Counted from the stretch's first letter, positions 52,504 to 61,547 are shown. The stretch: 64,000 nt of DNA from Sphingomonas sp. PP-CE-3A-406 (GCF_003688625.1 NZ_RCWY01000003.1:1-64000); one strand, 5' to 3'. Made by a program: numbers and translations. Notes: a model not told the origin generated them from the letters alone.

Positions 52504-53688
52504 TCAGGGCCGCGGCTTCTTTCCCGCCAGCGACGACAGCACCCCGCGGAGAGTCCGGATTTCCTGGCTCGACCAGCCCGGCTTGGTCAGTAGCGTCCGC
52601 AGCGTTCGCCGTGTCGACTGCATCTTGTCGGGCAGGTGGAAGAACCCCGCCCCCATCAGCATCGCATCGAGCTGCCCGATCATCCCGTCGAGCTCCTCCT
52701 GCGGTGCGGGCGGCATGATCGGGTTGATCGACGGCTGCGACAGCTCGCGCTCGGCGGTGAGGCCCTTCGACCATTCGTAAGCCACCAGGATCACCGCCTG
52801 GGCGAGGTTGAGCGAGCCGAACTCCGGATTAATCGGCACCGTGATGATCGTCCGCGCGACCGCGACGTCGTCGGTTTCGAGGCCGGAGCGCTCGGGCCCG
52901 AACAGGATGGCGGAGCGGCCGGGCGCGGCGTGGATCTCGGTCGCAGCCTGTTCGGGGGTCACGACCGGCTTGGTGACGCCGCGCTTGCGCACCGTGGTGG
53001 CGTAGATCTGCGCGCAATTGGCGGTGGCGGCGGCAACGCTGTCGTAGACCTTCGCGTTCTGGAGCACGATGTCGGCACCGCTGGCGGCCGGGCCGGCGGA
53101 GGGGTTGGGCCAGCCGTCTCTGGGGGACACGAGACGCATTTCGGTTAGGCCGAAGTTCAGCATGGCGCGCGCGGCCTTGCCGATGTTTTCGCCGAGTTGG
53201 GGGCGGACGAGGATTATGACGGGGGGTGGGGTTTCTTCCGCCAAGGTGCTTCGACTTCGCTCAGCACGAACGGAAGGGGGAGATGGTGGCCCCTTCCCCT
53301 CTTCCGATCGGTCGTAGGTCTCACCACCCGAGATGACGTGCTTCCCCTCTTCCGAAGAGATGCCCTCCCCCCCTTCCGTTCGCCCTGAGCGAAGTCGAAG
53401 GGCACGTTCCCGCGGGGGGATCGCCGCGTCGTGCAGATCCGCCCAATCCTCACGCGCGAGCGCTTCCTTCTTGCGCCGCGACCAGCCCTTGACCTGAAAC
53501 TCCGCGGCGAGCGCTTCCTGCCGGCTGCCGAAATCCTGGCACCACATGAGCGTCACCGGCCGGCGCGTCTGGGTGTATCCCGATATCTCGCCGAGGTTGT
53601 GCTGGCCGATCCTGCGCTCCAGGTTATCGGTGTGTCCGGTGTAATAACTGTCGTCGGCGCAGCGCACCACATAAGCCCAGAATGTCAT
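52504..53688 (-). CDS. GIY-YIG nuclease fused in frame to a TrmJ-type RNA 2'-O-methyltransferase
   Basis: One open frame of 394 codons. Residues 1-93 are a complete small GIY-YIG protein of the UPF0213/YhbQ type (AYVVRCADDSYYTGHTDNLE, WSRRKKEALA). Residues about 94-150 are read from E-type repeat sequence (ALRLRSGRTEGG and VRAERSRSTL). Residues about 152-394 are a SPOUT methyltransferase: IILVRPQLGENIGKAARAML, ILFGPERSGLETDDVAVART, ITVPINPEFGSLNLAQAV. TrmJ methylates position 32 of tRNAs. A TTG at 53244 could start the methyltransferase alone (246 residues). Whether one or two proteins are made is open. Confidence 0.85.
   Translation of the reverse strand: MTFWAYVVRCADDSYYTGHTDNLERRIGQHNLGEISGYTQTRRPVTLMWCQDFGSRQEALAAEFQVKGWSRRKKEALAREDWADLHDAAIPPRERALRLRSGRTEGGEGISSEEGKHVISGGETYDRSEEGKGPPSPPSVRAERSRSTLAEETPPPVIILVRPQLGENIGKAARAMLNFGLTEMRLVSPRDGWPNPSAGPAASGADIVLQNAKVYDSVAAATANCAQIYATTVRKRGVTKPVVTPEQAATEIHAAPGRSAILFGPERSGLETDDVAVARTIITVPINPEFGSLNLAQAVILVAYEWSKGLTAERELSQPSINPIMPPAPQEELDGMIGQLDAMLMGAGFFHLPDKMQSTRRTLRTLLTKPGWSSQEIRTLRGVLSSLAGKKPRP
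53245..53402. repeat. palindromic repeat, family E (copy 2), forming the linker of the fusion ORF
   Basis: Arms GGTGCTTCGACTTCGCTCAG then CACGAACGG, and CCGTTCGCCCTGAGCGAAGT then CGAAGGG, with a loop of about 100 bp. It is in the opposite orientation to copy 1. No stop codon occurs in the frame that joins the flanking genes. Confidence 0.92.
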
Positions 53689-53724
53689 CGGGGCGGCTTA
53701 CGCGGGGGCGTGGCGTTCGGACAA

Positions 53725-53833
53725 GTCCTTCGACTTTGCTCAGGACGAACGGGGGGGGAGGGGGACTTACCATCGGGGGCGGACATCATCCCTACCCGCC
53801 CCCTACCCGTTCGTCCTGAGCGAAGTCGAAGGG
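53725..53833. repeat. palindromic repeat, family E (copy 3)
   Basis: GTCCTTCGACTTTGCTCAGG then ACGAACGG, a loop of about 54 bp, and CCGTTCGTCCTGAGCGAAGT then CGAAGGG. It lies between nrdR and the GIY-YIG gene. Confidence 0.92.
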
Positions 53834-53849
53834 CAGGTAAGCGAGCGCA

Positions 53850-54314
53850 TCACTCGGCCCGCCCAACCTCCTCAACACTCCCGGCAAAAGCCTCGAAGTC
53901 CTTAGCCTCGCTAAAGTCCCGATACACACTCGCAAACCGGATATACGCCACGGAATCGAGCCCCTTGAGCCCGTCCATCACCATCTCGCCGATCCGCTTC
54001 GACGTCACGTCGTTCTCGCCCAGCGTCTCTAGCCGCCGCTGGATCCCGCTCACCAGCTTCTCGATCCGCCCCGCCTCGATCGCCCGCTTCCTGGTCGCGA
54101 TCGACAACGACCGTAGCAGCTTCTCGCGGTCGAACGGCTCTCTCCGCCCCTCGCTCTTCAGCACGAACAGCTCGCGCAGCTGGATGCGCTCGAACGTCGT
54201 GAAACGCGCGGCGCAGCCTTCGCATTGTCGCCGACGCCGGATCGCCGCCCCGTCTTCGGTGGGGCGGCTGTCCTTTACCTGGCTGTCTTCATGTCCGCAG
54301 AAGGGGCAGCGCAT
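53850..54314 (-). CDS. nrdR: transcriptional repressor NrdR
   Basis: A nucleotide-sensing repressor of ribonucleotide reductase genes. The 154-residue protein has the N-terminal zinc ribbon ([20 protein letters not shown] and [17 protein letters not shown]) and an ATP-cone domain (about 46-135). It begins right after the stop of the 59-residue small gene (TGAATG) and is downstream of glyA, a conserved rpiB-glyA-nrdR order. Confidence 0.95.
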   Translation of the reverse strand: MRCPFCGHEDSQVKDSRPTEDGAAIRRRRQCEGCAARFTTFERIQLRELFVLKSEGRREPFDREKLLRSLSIATRKRAIEAGRIEKLVSGIQRRLETLGENDVTSKRIGEMVMDGLKGLDSVAYIRFASVYRDFSEAKDFEAFAGSVEEVGRAE

Positions 54315-54494
54315 TCAGACCTTCTTCTTGCCCTTGTAATAGGCGTAGCCCGCGCCCGCGAGTGCGCCGAAGATCGGGCCGATCACCGGCACCGGGATCG
54401 CGACGACCGCACCGAGCGCGCTCCACTTGGCCATGCTCTTGCCGAGACCCGGCGTCGCCTTGATGTCGTTCTGAAGGTCGTCAATCTTCGACAT
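54315..54494 (-). CDS. 59-residue glycine-rich membrane protein
   Basis: A short gene between glyA and nrdR. A polar N-terminus MSKIDDLQNDIKATPGLGKS precedes one hydrophobic glycine/alanine-rich stretch (ALGAVVAIPVPVIGPIFGAL, then AGAGYAYYKGKKKV). The stop is immediately followed by the nrdR ATG, and the start is 4 bp after the glyA stop. This packing argues that it is a real operon member. I do not know the function. Confidence 0.72.
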   Translation of the reverse strand: MSKIDDLQNDIKATPGLGKSMAKWSALGAVVAIPVPVIGPIFGALAGAGYAYYKGKKKV

Positions 54495-54498
54495 GCTC

Positions 54499-55818
54499 TT
54501 ATCCTTGATAGATCGGGAAACGCGCGCACAGGGCCCGCACACGGGTCCGAACGTCCGCCTCGACTGCGGGGTCCCCATGCTCGCCCTTTTTCGCGAGGCC
54601 GTCCAGCACGTCGGCGACCATGTTGCCGATCTCGCGGAATTCGGCAGGCCCGAAGCCGCGCGTCGTGCCCGCGGGCGAGCCGACGCGGATGCCGCTGGTC
54701 TTGACCGGCGGCAGCGGATCATTGGGAATGCCGTTCTTGTTGCAGGTGATGCCGGCGCGCTCGAGCGCCTCGTCCGCATCGCGGCCGGTGATGCCGAGCG
54801 GCGTGAGGTCGATCAGCGCGAGATGCGTGTCGGTGCCGCCCGAGACGACGTCCGAGCCGCGCGCCTTGAGCGTCGCCGCAAGCACCTTGGCGTTCTCGAC
54901 GACCGCGGCGATGTAGCTCTTGAAGTCGGGCTGCAACGCCTCGCCGAACGCGACCGCCTTCGCCGCGATCACGTGCATCAGAGGCCCGCCCTGGAGGCCG
55001 GGGAACACCGCCGAGTTGAACTTCTTCGCCAGCGCCTCGTCATTGGTCATGATCATGCCGCCGCGCGGGCCCCGCAGCGTCTTGTGCGTGGTGGTCGTGA
55101 CGACATGCGCATGGCCAAACGGCGTCGGGTGCAGGCCGGCAGCGACGATCCCGGCGAAATGCGCCATGTCGACCATGAAATACGCGCCGACCTTGTCCGC
55201 GATCGCGCGGAAGCGGGCGAAGTCGATCGTCCGCGGATACGCCGAGCCGCCCGCGATGATCAGTTTGGGCTGATGCTCGACCGCCAGCGCCTCGACCTGG
55301 TCGTAGTCGATCAGATGCGTGGTCGCGTCGACACCGTATTGAATGGCGTTGAACCACTTGCCCGACATCGCCGGCTTCGCGCCATGCGTCAGGTGACCCC
55401 CCGCATCGAGGCTCATGCCGAGGATCGTGTCGCCGGGCTTGACCAGCGCCAGCATCACCGCACCGTTCGCCTGCGCGCCCGAATGCGGCTGAACGTTGAC
55501 GAACCCGCAGCCGAAGATCTGCTTGGCACGCTCGATCGCCAGCGTCTCGACGACGTCGGACGGCGCGCAGCCCTGGTAATAGCGCTTGCCCGGATAGCCC
55601 TCGGCATATTTGTTCGTAAACACCGAGCCCTGCGCCTCGAGCACCGCCTTCGAGACGATGTTCTCGGACGCGATCAGTTCGATCTGCGTCTGCTCGCGCT
55701 CCAGTTCGGCGGCCACGCCCGCGAATACGGCGGCGTCGGCAGCGGCCAGACCGCGCGTGAAAAAGCCGTCGGGCTGGACGTCGTGGAGGTCGCGAACGGT
55801 TTCGGGCTGAGTGCTCAT
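54499..55818 (-). CDS. glyA: serine hydroxymethyltransferase
   Basis: A PLP enzyme interconverting serine and glycine with tetrahydrofolate, the main source of one-carbon units. The 439-residue protein has [34 protein letters not shown], and the PLP lysine in [17 protein letters not shown]. The ATG at 55818 has AAAGGT upstream and overlaps the rpiB stop (ATGA). Confidence 0.96.
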   Translation of the reverse strand: MSTQPETVRDLHDVQPDGFFTRGLAAADAAVFAGVAAELEREQTQIELIASENIVSKAVLEAQGSVFTNKYAEGYPGKRYYQGCAPSDVVETLAIERAKQIFGCGFVNVQPHSGAQANGAVMLALVKPGDTILGMSLDAGGHLTHGAKPAMSGKWFNAIQYGVDATTHLIDYDQVEALAVEHQPKLIIAGGSAYPRTIDFARFRAIADKVGAYFMVDMAHFAGIVAAGLHPTPFGHAHVVTTTTHKTLRGPRGGMIMTNDEALAKKFNSAVFPGLQGGPLMHVIAAKAVAFGEALQPDFKSYIAAVVENAKVLAATLKARGSDVVSGGTDTHLALIDLTPLGITGRDADEALERAGITCNKNGIPNDPLPPVKTSGIRVGSPAGTTRGFGPAEFREIGNMVADVLDGLAKKGEHGDPAVEADVRTRVRALCARFPIYQG

Positions 55819-56249
55819 GCGGGGACCTTTAACTTGTCGACACGGAGTTGATGACGGCCGCCGGCGAAATCGGCGGAGAGGAAGGCTTCGACGCAGGCCT
55901 TGGCCATTTCCTCGCCGATCAGGCGGGCGCCCATCGCGATGGCGTTGGCGTCGTTGTGGATGCGCGCGAGGCTCGCCGACAGCGGTTCGGAGACGAGCGC
56001 GCAGCGGCAGGCGGGGTTGCGATTGGCGGCGATCGAGATGCCGATCCCGGAGCCGCACAGCGCGATGCCCCGGTCCGCGGCACCATCGGCGATCGCCGAC
56101 GCGAGCTTAAACCCATAATCGGGATAATCGACGCTCGCGGTGCCCTCGGGGCCCAGATCGAGCACGTCGTGACCCGCCTCGCGCAGCCACGTGGCAAGCA
56201 CCGCTTTCAACGAAACGGCGGCATGATCGGACGCGATGGCGATGCGCAC
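55815..56249 (-). CDS. rpiB: ribose 5-phosphate isomerase B
   Basis: Interconverts ribose 5-phosphate and ribulose 5-phosphate. The 144-residue protein starts at a GTG ([20 protein letters not shown]) and has the catalytic Cys in [17 protein letters not shown] and the conserved [14 protein letters not shown]. The ORF extends to 56348, but those residues are not part of the family. It is the first gene of the rpiB-glyA-small gene-nrdR unit. Confidence 0.94.
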   Translation of the reverse strand: MRIAIASDHAAVSLKAVLATWLREAGHDVLDLGPEGTASVDYPDYGFKLASAIADGAADRGIALCGSGIGISIAANRNPACRCALVSEPLSASLARIHNDANAIAMGARLIGEEMAKACVEAFLSADFAGGRHQLRVDKLKVPA

Positions 56250-56359
56250 CTGGCGTAATCCTGTGACGGGGGATCGGGTGCCCAGCCCCTTACCCACCCG
56301 AGCCGGAATTTGCCATACCTGTTCGCGGGTCGTGAGGGACGACGGCATCCCATTTCACC

Positions 56360-56444
56360 CCGTCATCCTGACGAAAGTCAGGACCCAGGGTTACAAAGCG
56401 CCGTTCTGCGTTACTTTGGGTGCTGACTTTCGTCAGGATGACGG
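56360..56444. repeat. palindromic repeat, family B (copy 3)
   Basis: CCGTCATCCTGACGAAAGTC then AGGACCCAGG on the left, and GGTGCTGACTTTCGTCAGGA then TGACGG on the right. One right-arm base has drifted (GTGCTGAC versus GTCCTGAC). It is located between the divergent rpiB and lipoprotein genes. Confidence 0.9.
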
Positions 56445-56486
56445 AGCGCAATGCTGGCTCGCTCGCCCGCGCCATAGGATACGTCC

Positions 56487-56909
56487 ATGAAAGCCCTCAC
56501 CCTCCTAACCGCCGCCGCGCTGACCGCCTGCTCAGGCCCTGCCCCCGATACCAGCAGCGACGGCAACATGACCTCCGCCGGATCGGTCGAGCGCAAGGTC
56601 GCTGCCCCCAAGCCCAAAGCGCCCGACTACACCGGCCGCTGGATCGGCGTCGAAGGCATGGTTCTCGACGTCGCCCCCACCGCCACCCCCGGTCACTATG
56701 CACTGACGATGCAGTGGGACCTCGATAACAAGGGCAAGTTCGACGGTACCGTGACCGGCAACACGATATCGTTCGATCGCAAAGGCATCCGAGAAACCCT
56801 GCGCCCGACCAACGGCGACGCGACCGGGCTCAAATATCTGTTCGGCAAAACCGACTGCCTCACCGTGAAGCCCGGCGAAGGCTATTGCCGCGACGGACTT
56901 AGCCGCTAG
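56487..56909 (+). CDS. predicted lipoprotein upstream of an ECF sigma factor
   Basis: A 140-residue protein with a lipobox (KALTLLTAAALTAC), a Ser/Asn/Pro-rich linker and a compact beta domain. The domain shows YTGRWIGVEGMVLDVAPTAT, HYALTMQWDLDNKGKFDGTV and a C-terminal pair of cysteines (KTDCLTVKPGEGYCRDGLSR). I do not recognise a named family. It stops 10 bp before the sigma factor gene, so it probably belongs to the same operon and may be an envelope component of the stress response. Confidence 0.78.
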   Translation: MKALTLLTAAALTACSGPAPDTSSDGNMTSAGSVERKVAAPKPKAPDYTGRWIGVEGMVLDVAPTATPGHYALTMQWDLDNKGKFDGTVTGNTISFDRKGIRETLRPTNGDATGLKYLFGKTDCLTVKPGEGYCRDGLSR

Positions 56910-56919
56910 GTTCCCGCAC

Positions 56920-57504
56920 GTGACTATCGCACATGCCACCGCCGCCCAGGCGAACGCCGACGCCGCCCGCGCGCACCTTTCCGAAGTGCTCCTGCGGACC
57001 GGGCAAGAGGACCGCGATGCGTTTCGCGAGCTCTATTCGCTGACCAGCGCGAAGCTTTTCGGCATCACCCATCGTATCTGCGGCAACGCCCAAGCCGCGG
57101 AGGATGTGCTGCACGAGGTCTATCTCACGATCTGGAAACGCGCCGGTGCCTGGGAACCCGGTCGCGCGAGCCCGATAACCTGGTTGGCGACGATCGCGCG
57201 CAACCGCGCCATCGACTGGCAGCGCGCGCAGGGCGTCCGCCGCACGAGCCCGCTCGACGACGCACCCGACATCGCCGATCCCAGCGAGGGCGCAGAGGCA
57301 GGGATGCTGGCGAGCGAATCGTCGCGCGAACTGATCGAGTGCCTCGACGGTCTCGAACCGCAGCAGCGCGATGCGATCCGCACCGCGTTCTTCGACGGCA
57401 TTACCTACGCCGAACTCGCGATCAAACGCGCCGTGCCGCTGGGCACGATGAAGAGCTGGGTCCGCCGCGGTCTCGCCCGCCTGAAGGATTGCCTCGATGG
57501 TTGA
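56920..57504 (+). CDS. ECF sigma factor (SigK-like)
   Basis: A 194-residue extracytoplasmic-function sigma factor. Region 2 is visible as RELYSLTSAKLFGITHRICG then EDVLHEVYLTIWKRAG, and region 4 as LDGLEPQQRDAIRTAFFDGI then LGTMKSWVRRGLARLKDCL. The GTG start is 10 bp after the lipoprotein gene. It overlaps the anti-sigma gene by 8 bp. Together they resemble the SigK/RskA pair. The inducing signal is unknown. Confidence 0.93.
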   Translation: MTIAHATAAQANADAARAHLSEVLLRTGQEDRDAFRELYSLTSAKLFGITHRICGNAQAAEDVLHEVYLTIWKRAGAWEPGRASPITWLATIARNRAIDWQRAQGVRRTSPLDDAPDIADPSEGAEAGMLASESSRELIECLDGLEPQQRDAIRTAFFDGITYAELAIKRAVPLGTMKSWVRRGLARLKDCLDG

Positions 57505-58207
57505 TCCGACCACCGACACCAGCGTGCCCGAGGACGTTGCCGCCGCCGAACTCGCACTCGGCCTTCTCGAAGGCGAGGAGCGCGGGGCAGCCCTGCGCCG
57601 CGTGCTCGCCGAGCCCGGTTTTGCCGCGCAAGTCGAATGGTGGCGGTCGCGCCTGGCGGTCCTGTTCGACCTCTGGCCCGAACGCGCCGCGCCGCCACAT
57701 CTCGCAGCCCGGATCGAAGCAAGCCTCGATGGAACCCCGGCCCCCGCGCAAACGAGCCGCTTCGCTTGGCCGGCGCTCGCCGCCGTCACCAGCGCGATCG
57801 CCGCATCGCTTTTGCTGTTCGTCATGGTCCGCCCAGAGCCGACCGTGCCCGTCTCGCAACCGATCCCCGTCGCGCGCCCGACCAGCGTGCTTGTGGCGAT
57901 GCTCGGCGATGCGAAGTCGCCCGTCGCCGCAGTCTACGATCCCGCAAACGGCGCGCTCCGCGTCGCCGCAGGTCCCGGCGTTCCGAACGCGCGCGTCGCG
58001 CAGCTCTGGGTGATCGGCGGCGACGGCGTGCCGCATTCGCTCGGCCTGCTTTCGGGCCGTCCGACCTCGCTCGCGCCCAAGGGCGTCGATCGCGGTCGCA
58101 TAACCCCCGGCGCGACGCTCGCGATCTCGGTCGAGCCGCTCGGCGGCTCGCCGACCGGCCTGCCAACCGGCCCGGTCGTCGCCACCGGCGTGGTTGCGCG
58201 CGTCTGA
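57497..58207 (+). CDS. anti-sigma factor (RskA-like)
   Basis: A 236-residue inner-membrane protein. The cytoplasmic N-terminus (about 1-90) carries AAAELALGLLEGEERGAALR, the anti-sigma-binding part. One helix (about 94-113, AALAAVTSAIAASLLLFVMV) leads to a periplasmic RskA C-terminal domain with AQLWVIGGDGVPHSLGLLSG and LAISVEPLGGSPTG. It would hold the ECF factor inactive until a signal triggers proteolysis. It is translationally coupled to both neighbours (8-bp and 1-bp overlaps). Confidence 0.91.
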   Translation: MVDPTTDTSVPEDVAAAELALGLLEGEERGAALRRVLAEPGFAAQVEWWRSRLAVLFDLWPERAAPPHLAARIEASLDGTPAPAQTSRFAWPALAAVTSAIAASLLLFVMVRPEPTVPVSQPIPVARPTSVLVAMLGDAKSPVAAVYDPANGALRVAAGPGVPNARVAQLWVIGGDGVPHSLGLLSGRPTSLAPKGVDRGRITPGATLAISVEPLGGSPTGLPTGPVVATGVVARV

Positions 58208-58671
58208 TGCCCCAGCGACTCGCCGCGACCGGCGGCATCCCGCCGATCGCGCGCCTGCTCGGGCTGAGCGGCCTCCTCCCGCAACTCGCGGCGGTCGCGC
58301 TGCTGCTGAGCGGCGATCCGCAAAGCCGGTTCTCCGCGCTGGCGATCGCCTACGCCTATGCCGCGATCATCCTGAGCTTCCTCGGAGGCCTTTGGTGGGG
58401 CCTCGCCGCGCGCACCGACTCGCCGCCGCGTTGGCTCTGGTTCGCGAGCGTCGCGCCATCGCTGATCGCACTGACCACCGCTTGGCCCTGGATGGTCGGC
58501 CTGCGCTGGCCCGGCCCGTCACTCGTCGTGCTCGGCATCAGCCTTATCGCCGCACTGCTCGTCGACCGCGCACTGGTCCGTGCCGGCATCGCCCCGCCCG
58601 GCTGGATGGCATTACGCGTGCCTCTGTCGCTCGGCCTGGGCGTCCTGACGATGCTCGCCGCCGCACTTTAA
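58207..58671 (+). CDS. DUF3429 family membrane protein
   Basis: A 154-residue inner-membrane protein with about five helices. It has ILSFLGGLWWGLAARTDSPP after the second helix and LWFASVAPSLIALTTAWPWM after the third, typical of DUF3429, whose function is unknown. The ATG shares a base with the anti-sigma stop (TGATG), so it is the fourth member of the lipoprotein-sigma-anti-sigma operon. Confidence 0.86.
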   Translation: MPQRLAATGGIPPIARLLGLSGLLPQLAAVALLLSGDPQSRFSALAIAYAYAAIILSFLGGLWWGLAARTDSPPRWLWFASVAPSLIALTTAWPWMVGLRWPGPSLVVLGISLIAALLVDRALVRAGIAPPGWMALRVPLSLGLGVLTMLAAAL

Positions 58672-58722
58672 GGCCACACCGCACGACTCGCGGGCTAGCT
58701 CGATTCATGGTACGAATCGGTC

Positions 58723-59280
58723 ATGAATACATCCGCCGCGAGTCTCCGCACCGATCGGCAGGAAAAGGCGCGTTTCACCGCCGCCGAGTTCCTGCGCATG
58801 GGTGAGTCCGGCGCGTTCGACGATATGAAAGTCGAACTGGTCGAAGGGGAACTCGTCCGGATGAACCCGCCCCAGTTTGCGCACGCCTCGCGTCAGGCCA
58901 AGATCGCCATTCGCCTGTCTCGTATATTTGCTGAGTCGAGAATCGTTGGCGAGGCCGGCGTCGATCTGGGTAACGATACGGTGCTTGGTTGCGACGTCGC
59001 CGTTCTACGCACGTCGGTCGAAGAAAACCGCCTATTGCTCGGCGCCGACTTCCTGCTCGTCGTCGAAGTCGCGGAAACGTCGGTCGCGCGCGATACCACG
59101 ATGAAGCGCTTCGCCTATGCGCGCGGCGGCATTCCGCACTACTGGGTGGTCGATGGCATTCGGCGCGTCGTCCATGTCTACGCCAACCCTTTGGAAGGCG
59201 ATTACACGCGATTCCATTCGGTAGGTTTTGGCGAAGTCCTAGACGTGCCCGGCACTGACGGCGCGATCACGATCGACTGA
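58723..59280 (+). CDS. Uma2 family (DUF820) putative endonuclease
   Basis: A 185-residue protein with the PD-(D/E)XK-like core of the Uma2 family. It has the opening helix FTAAEFLRMGESG, VELVEGELVRMNPP, then GCDVAVLR and LLVVEVAETSVARDTTMKRF with the putative catalytic Asp, Glu and Lys, and ARGGIPHYWVVD. The family is abundant and its biological role is unresolved. It is a single gene after the sigma operon and converges with hemA. A small GC hairpin (GCCCCGCAGTGAGCGGGGC) follows its stop. Confidence 0.87.
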   Translation: MNTSAASLRTDRQEKARFTAAEFLRMGESGAFDDMKVELVEGELVRMNPPQFAHASRQAKIAIRLSRIFAESRIVGEAGVDLGNDTVLGCDVAVLRTSVEENRLLLGADFLLVVEVAETSVARDTTMKRFAYARGGIPHYWVVDGIRRVVHVYANPLEGDYTRFHSVGFGEVLDVPGTDGAITID

Positions 59281-59312
59281 CCAGCCCTGCCCCGCAGTGA
59301 GCGGGGCCAGCC

Positions 59313-60587
59313 TCAAGCCGCCTTGCGTAGGTCCAGCCGGCTCCAGATCTCTACCAGCGCATCGGTCAGTTCGCGCATCATCGCCTCGGTATGCGCAGGC
59401 CCCGGCGTAAACCGCAGCCGCTCCGTGCCGCGCGGCACGGTCGGATAGTTGATCGGCTGCACGTACACGCCGTATTCGGCGAGCAGCACGTCGCTGATCT
59501 TCTTCGCCTTGACCGGATCGCCGACCATCAGCGGCACGATATGCGTATCGCCGATCATCACCGGCAGCCCGGCGTCCTTGAGCATCGCCTTCAGCATCGC
59601 GGCAGACGCCTGCTGCCCCTCGCGCTCGACGCTCGAGCTTTTTAGATGCCGCACGCTCGCGAGCACGCCGGCAACCAGCACCGGCGACAGCGACGTCGTG
59701 AAGATGAACCCAGGCGCATACGATCGGATCACGTCGACGATCGTGCGATCGGCGGCGATATAGCCCCCCATCACACCGAACGCCTTGCCCAGCGTCCCCT
59801 CCAGGATCGTGATCCGGTGCGCGACCTCGTCCCGCTCCGAAATGCCGCCGCCGCGCGCGCCGTACATCCCGACCGCATGGACTTCGTCGCAATAGGTCAG
59901 CGCGTTATACCGGTCGGCGAGGTCGCACACCGCGGAGATCGGCGCGATGTCGCCCTCCATCGAATACACGCTCTCGAACGCGATCAGCTTTGGCACCGCA
60001 GGATCTTCGGCCGCAAGGAGCTCTTCGAGGTGCGCGAGGTCGTTGTGGCGGAACACGCGCTTTTCACAGCCTGAATTACGGATGCCCGCGATCATCGACG
60101 CGTGGTTCAGTTCGTCGGAAAAGATGATGCAGCCCGGCAGCACCTTGGCCAACGTCGCCAGCGTCGCCTCGTTCGAGACGTAGCCGCTGGTGAACAGCAG
60201 CGCCGCTTCCTTGCCGTGCAGGTCAGCGAGTTCGCCTTCGAGGTCGACATGGTAATGCGTGTTGCCGCCGATGTTGCGCGTGCCGCCCGAGCCCGCACCG
60301 ACGTCGTGCAACGCCTCTTCCATCGCCGCGATCACCTTCGGGTGCTGACCCATCGCGAGATAATCGTTCGAGCACCAGACGGTGATCGGCTTCGGCCCAT
60401 TATGCCCGGCGAAACAGCGCGCGTTCGGAAACGCGCCCTTGTTGCGGAGAATGTCGATGAACACGCGGTAGCGCCCTTCGGCATGCAACCGGTCGATCGC
60501 CTGCGTGAACACGCGCGAATAATCGACTCGCGGACCACTGATGCCGTCCGTTGCCGTTTTGCCGTCGATAATCATGGCCTTGGGCAC
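59313..60587 (-). CDS. hemA: 5-aminolevulinate synthase
   Basis: A PLP enzyme condensing glycine and succinyl-CoA, the alphaproteobacterial (Shemin) entry to heme. The 424-residue protein has [20 protein letters not shown] near the start, [35 protein letters not shown] and the PLP lysine in [18 protein letters not shown]. The GTG at 60587 has GAGG 4 nt upstream. The usual MDY start of the family is VDY here and is encoded by GTC, so the gene must begin further upstream, giving an extension of about 20 residues. Confidence 0.95.
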   Translation of the reverse strand: MPKAMIIDGKTATDGISGPRVDYSRVFTQAIDRLHAEGRYRVFIDILRNKGAFPNARCFAGHNGPKPITVWCSNDYLAMGQHPKVIAAMEEALHDVGAGSGGTRNIGGNTHYHVDLEGELADLHGKEAALLFTSGYVSNEATLATLAKVLPGCIIFSDELNHASMIAGIRNSGCEKRVFRHNDLAHLEELLAAEDPAVPKLIAFESVYSMEGDIAPISAVCDLADRYNALTYCDEVHAVGMYGARGGGISERDEVAHRITILEGTLGKAFGVMGGYIAADRTIVDVIRSYAPGFIFTTSLSPVLVAGVLASVRHLKSSSVEREGQQASAAMLKAMLKDAGLPVMIGDTHIVPLMVGDPVKAKKISDVLLAEYGVYVQPINYPTVPRGTERLRFTPGPAHTEAMMRELTDALVEIWSRLDLRKAA

Positions 60588-60711
60588 TACGCCTCACTTT
60601 CACTCAGTTCCAGCGTAATACCGCTCTTACGGTGATCGCTTTCCTCATCCTGGGCGCACATTGCCACGATGCGCGACCGAAGCAAGGTGCCACATTGTCC
60701 CAGGTTAACGC

Positions 60712-61500
60712 TTAAAGCTGCTCGATCCGCGCAAATCCCCGCGCCGCCAACGCCGAAGACAGCGCCCGTTCGTCGCCGCCGAGCCGGGTGAATACCGCCG
60801 TTCCCTCTCCCGCTCCGCGCCAGTGCTGCCCCTGCATCAGGTGAACGATCCGCCGCGCGATCCCGGGGCCGCCATCGACGAACCGCACACCGGGCGCCGC
60901 CGCGGCCAACTCCGCCTCGACCAGCGGGAAATGCGTGCAGGCGTTGACGATCACGTCGATCCGCTCGCCGCCGGGTTGCGAAAACAACCCGTCCAGCACT
61001 GCTGCATAGCGCTCCGGTGCGACCGGCCGGCCGTGCAGCTTTGCCTCCGCCATCTCGACCAACGCCGCCGATCCATAACGCAACACCGTGCAATCGCCCG
61101 CGAACTTGGCCGCCAGATCGTCGACATACGCCTGCCGCACGGTCGCCTCGGTCCCCAGCACGCCGATCGTCCGCGTCCCCGAAAGCAGCGCGGCCGGCTT
61201 GATCGCCGGCACCGTCCCGACCACCGGCAGGTCGAGCGCCGCGCGCACCACCGGCAGCGCGATCGTCGAGGCGGTGTTGCACGCGATCACGATCAGCCGC
61301 GGCCGATATCGTTCCGCCAGCCGCCCCAGCAACACCGGCACCCGCGCCGCAATCTCCGCCTCGCTCTTGGTCCCGTACGGGAACCCGGCCGAGTCGGCGG
61401 CATAGACGAACGGCGCATCGGGCAACGCCGCACGCGCCGGGCCGACGATCGACAGCCCGCCGACGCCGGAATCGAAGAACAGGATGGGGCGCGTGTCCAT
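60712..61500 (-). CDS. murI: glutamate racemase
   Basis: Makes D-glutamate for peptidoglycan. The 262-residue protein has ILFFDSGVGGLSIVGPARAA at the N-terminus and the two catalytic cysteines in VIACNTASTIALP and VNACTHFPLVE. It is transcribed upstream of hemA on the same strand with a gap of 124 bp, and divergent from plsY across palindrome C5. Confidence 0.94.
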   Translation of the reverse strand: MDTRPILFFDSGVGGLSIVGPARAALPDAPFVYAADSAGFPYGTKSEAEIAARVPVLLGRLAERYRPRLIVIACNTASTIALPVVRAALDLPVVGTVPAIKPAALLSGTRTIGVLGTEATVRQAYVDDLAAKFAGDCTVLRYGSAALVEMAEAKLHGRPVAPERYAAVLDGLFSQPGGERIDVIVNACTHFPLVEAELAAAAPGVRFVDGGPGIARRIVHLMQGQHWRGAGEGTAVFTRLGGDERALSSALAARGFARIEQL

Positions 61501-61547
61501 GCGCCGTCTTTAGGACGGAACGGCGTGCGCAAACCAGAGCAACATAT

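Noticed and set aside
53410..53688. The GIY-YIG domain as a homing endonuclease of an intron or intein
   Set aside because: It is a complete small UPF0213-type protein. No intron or intein features flank it.
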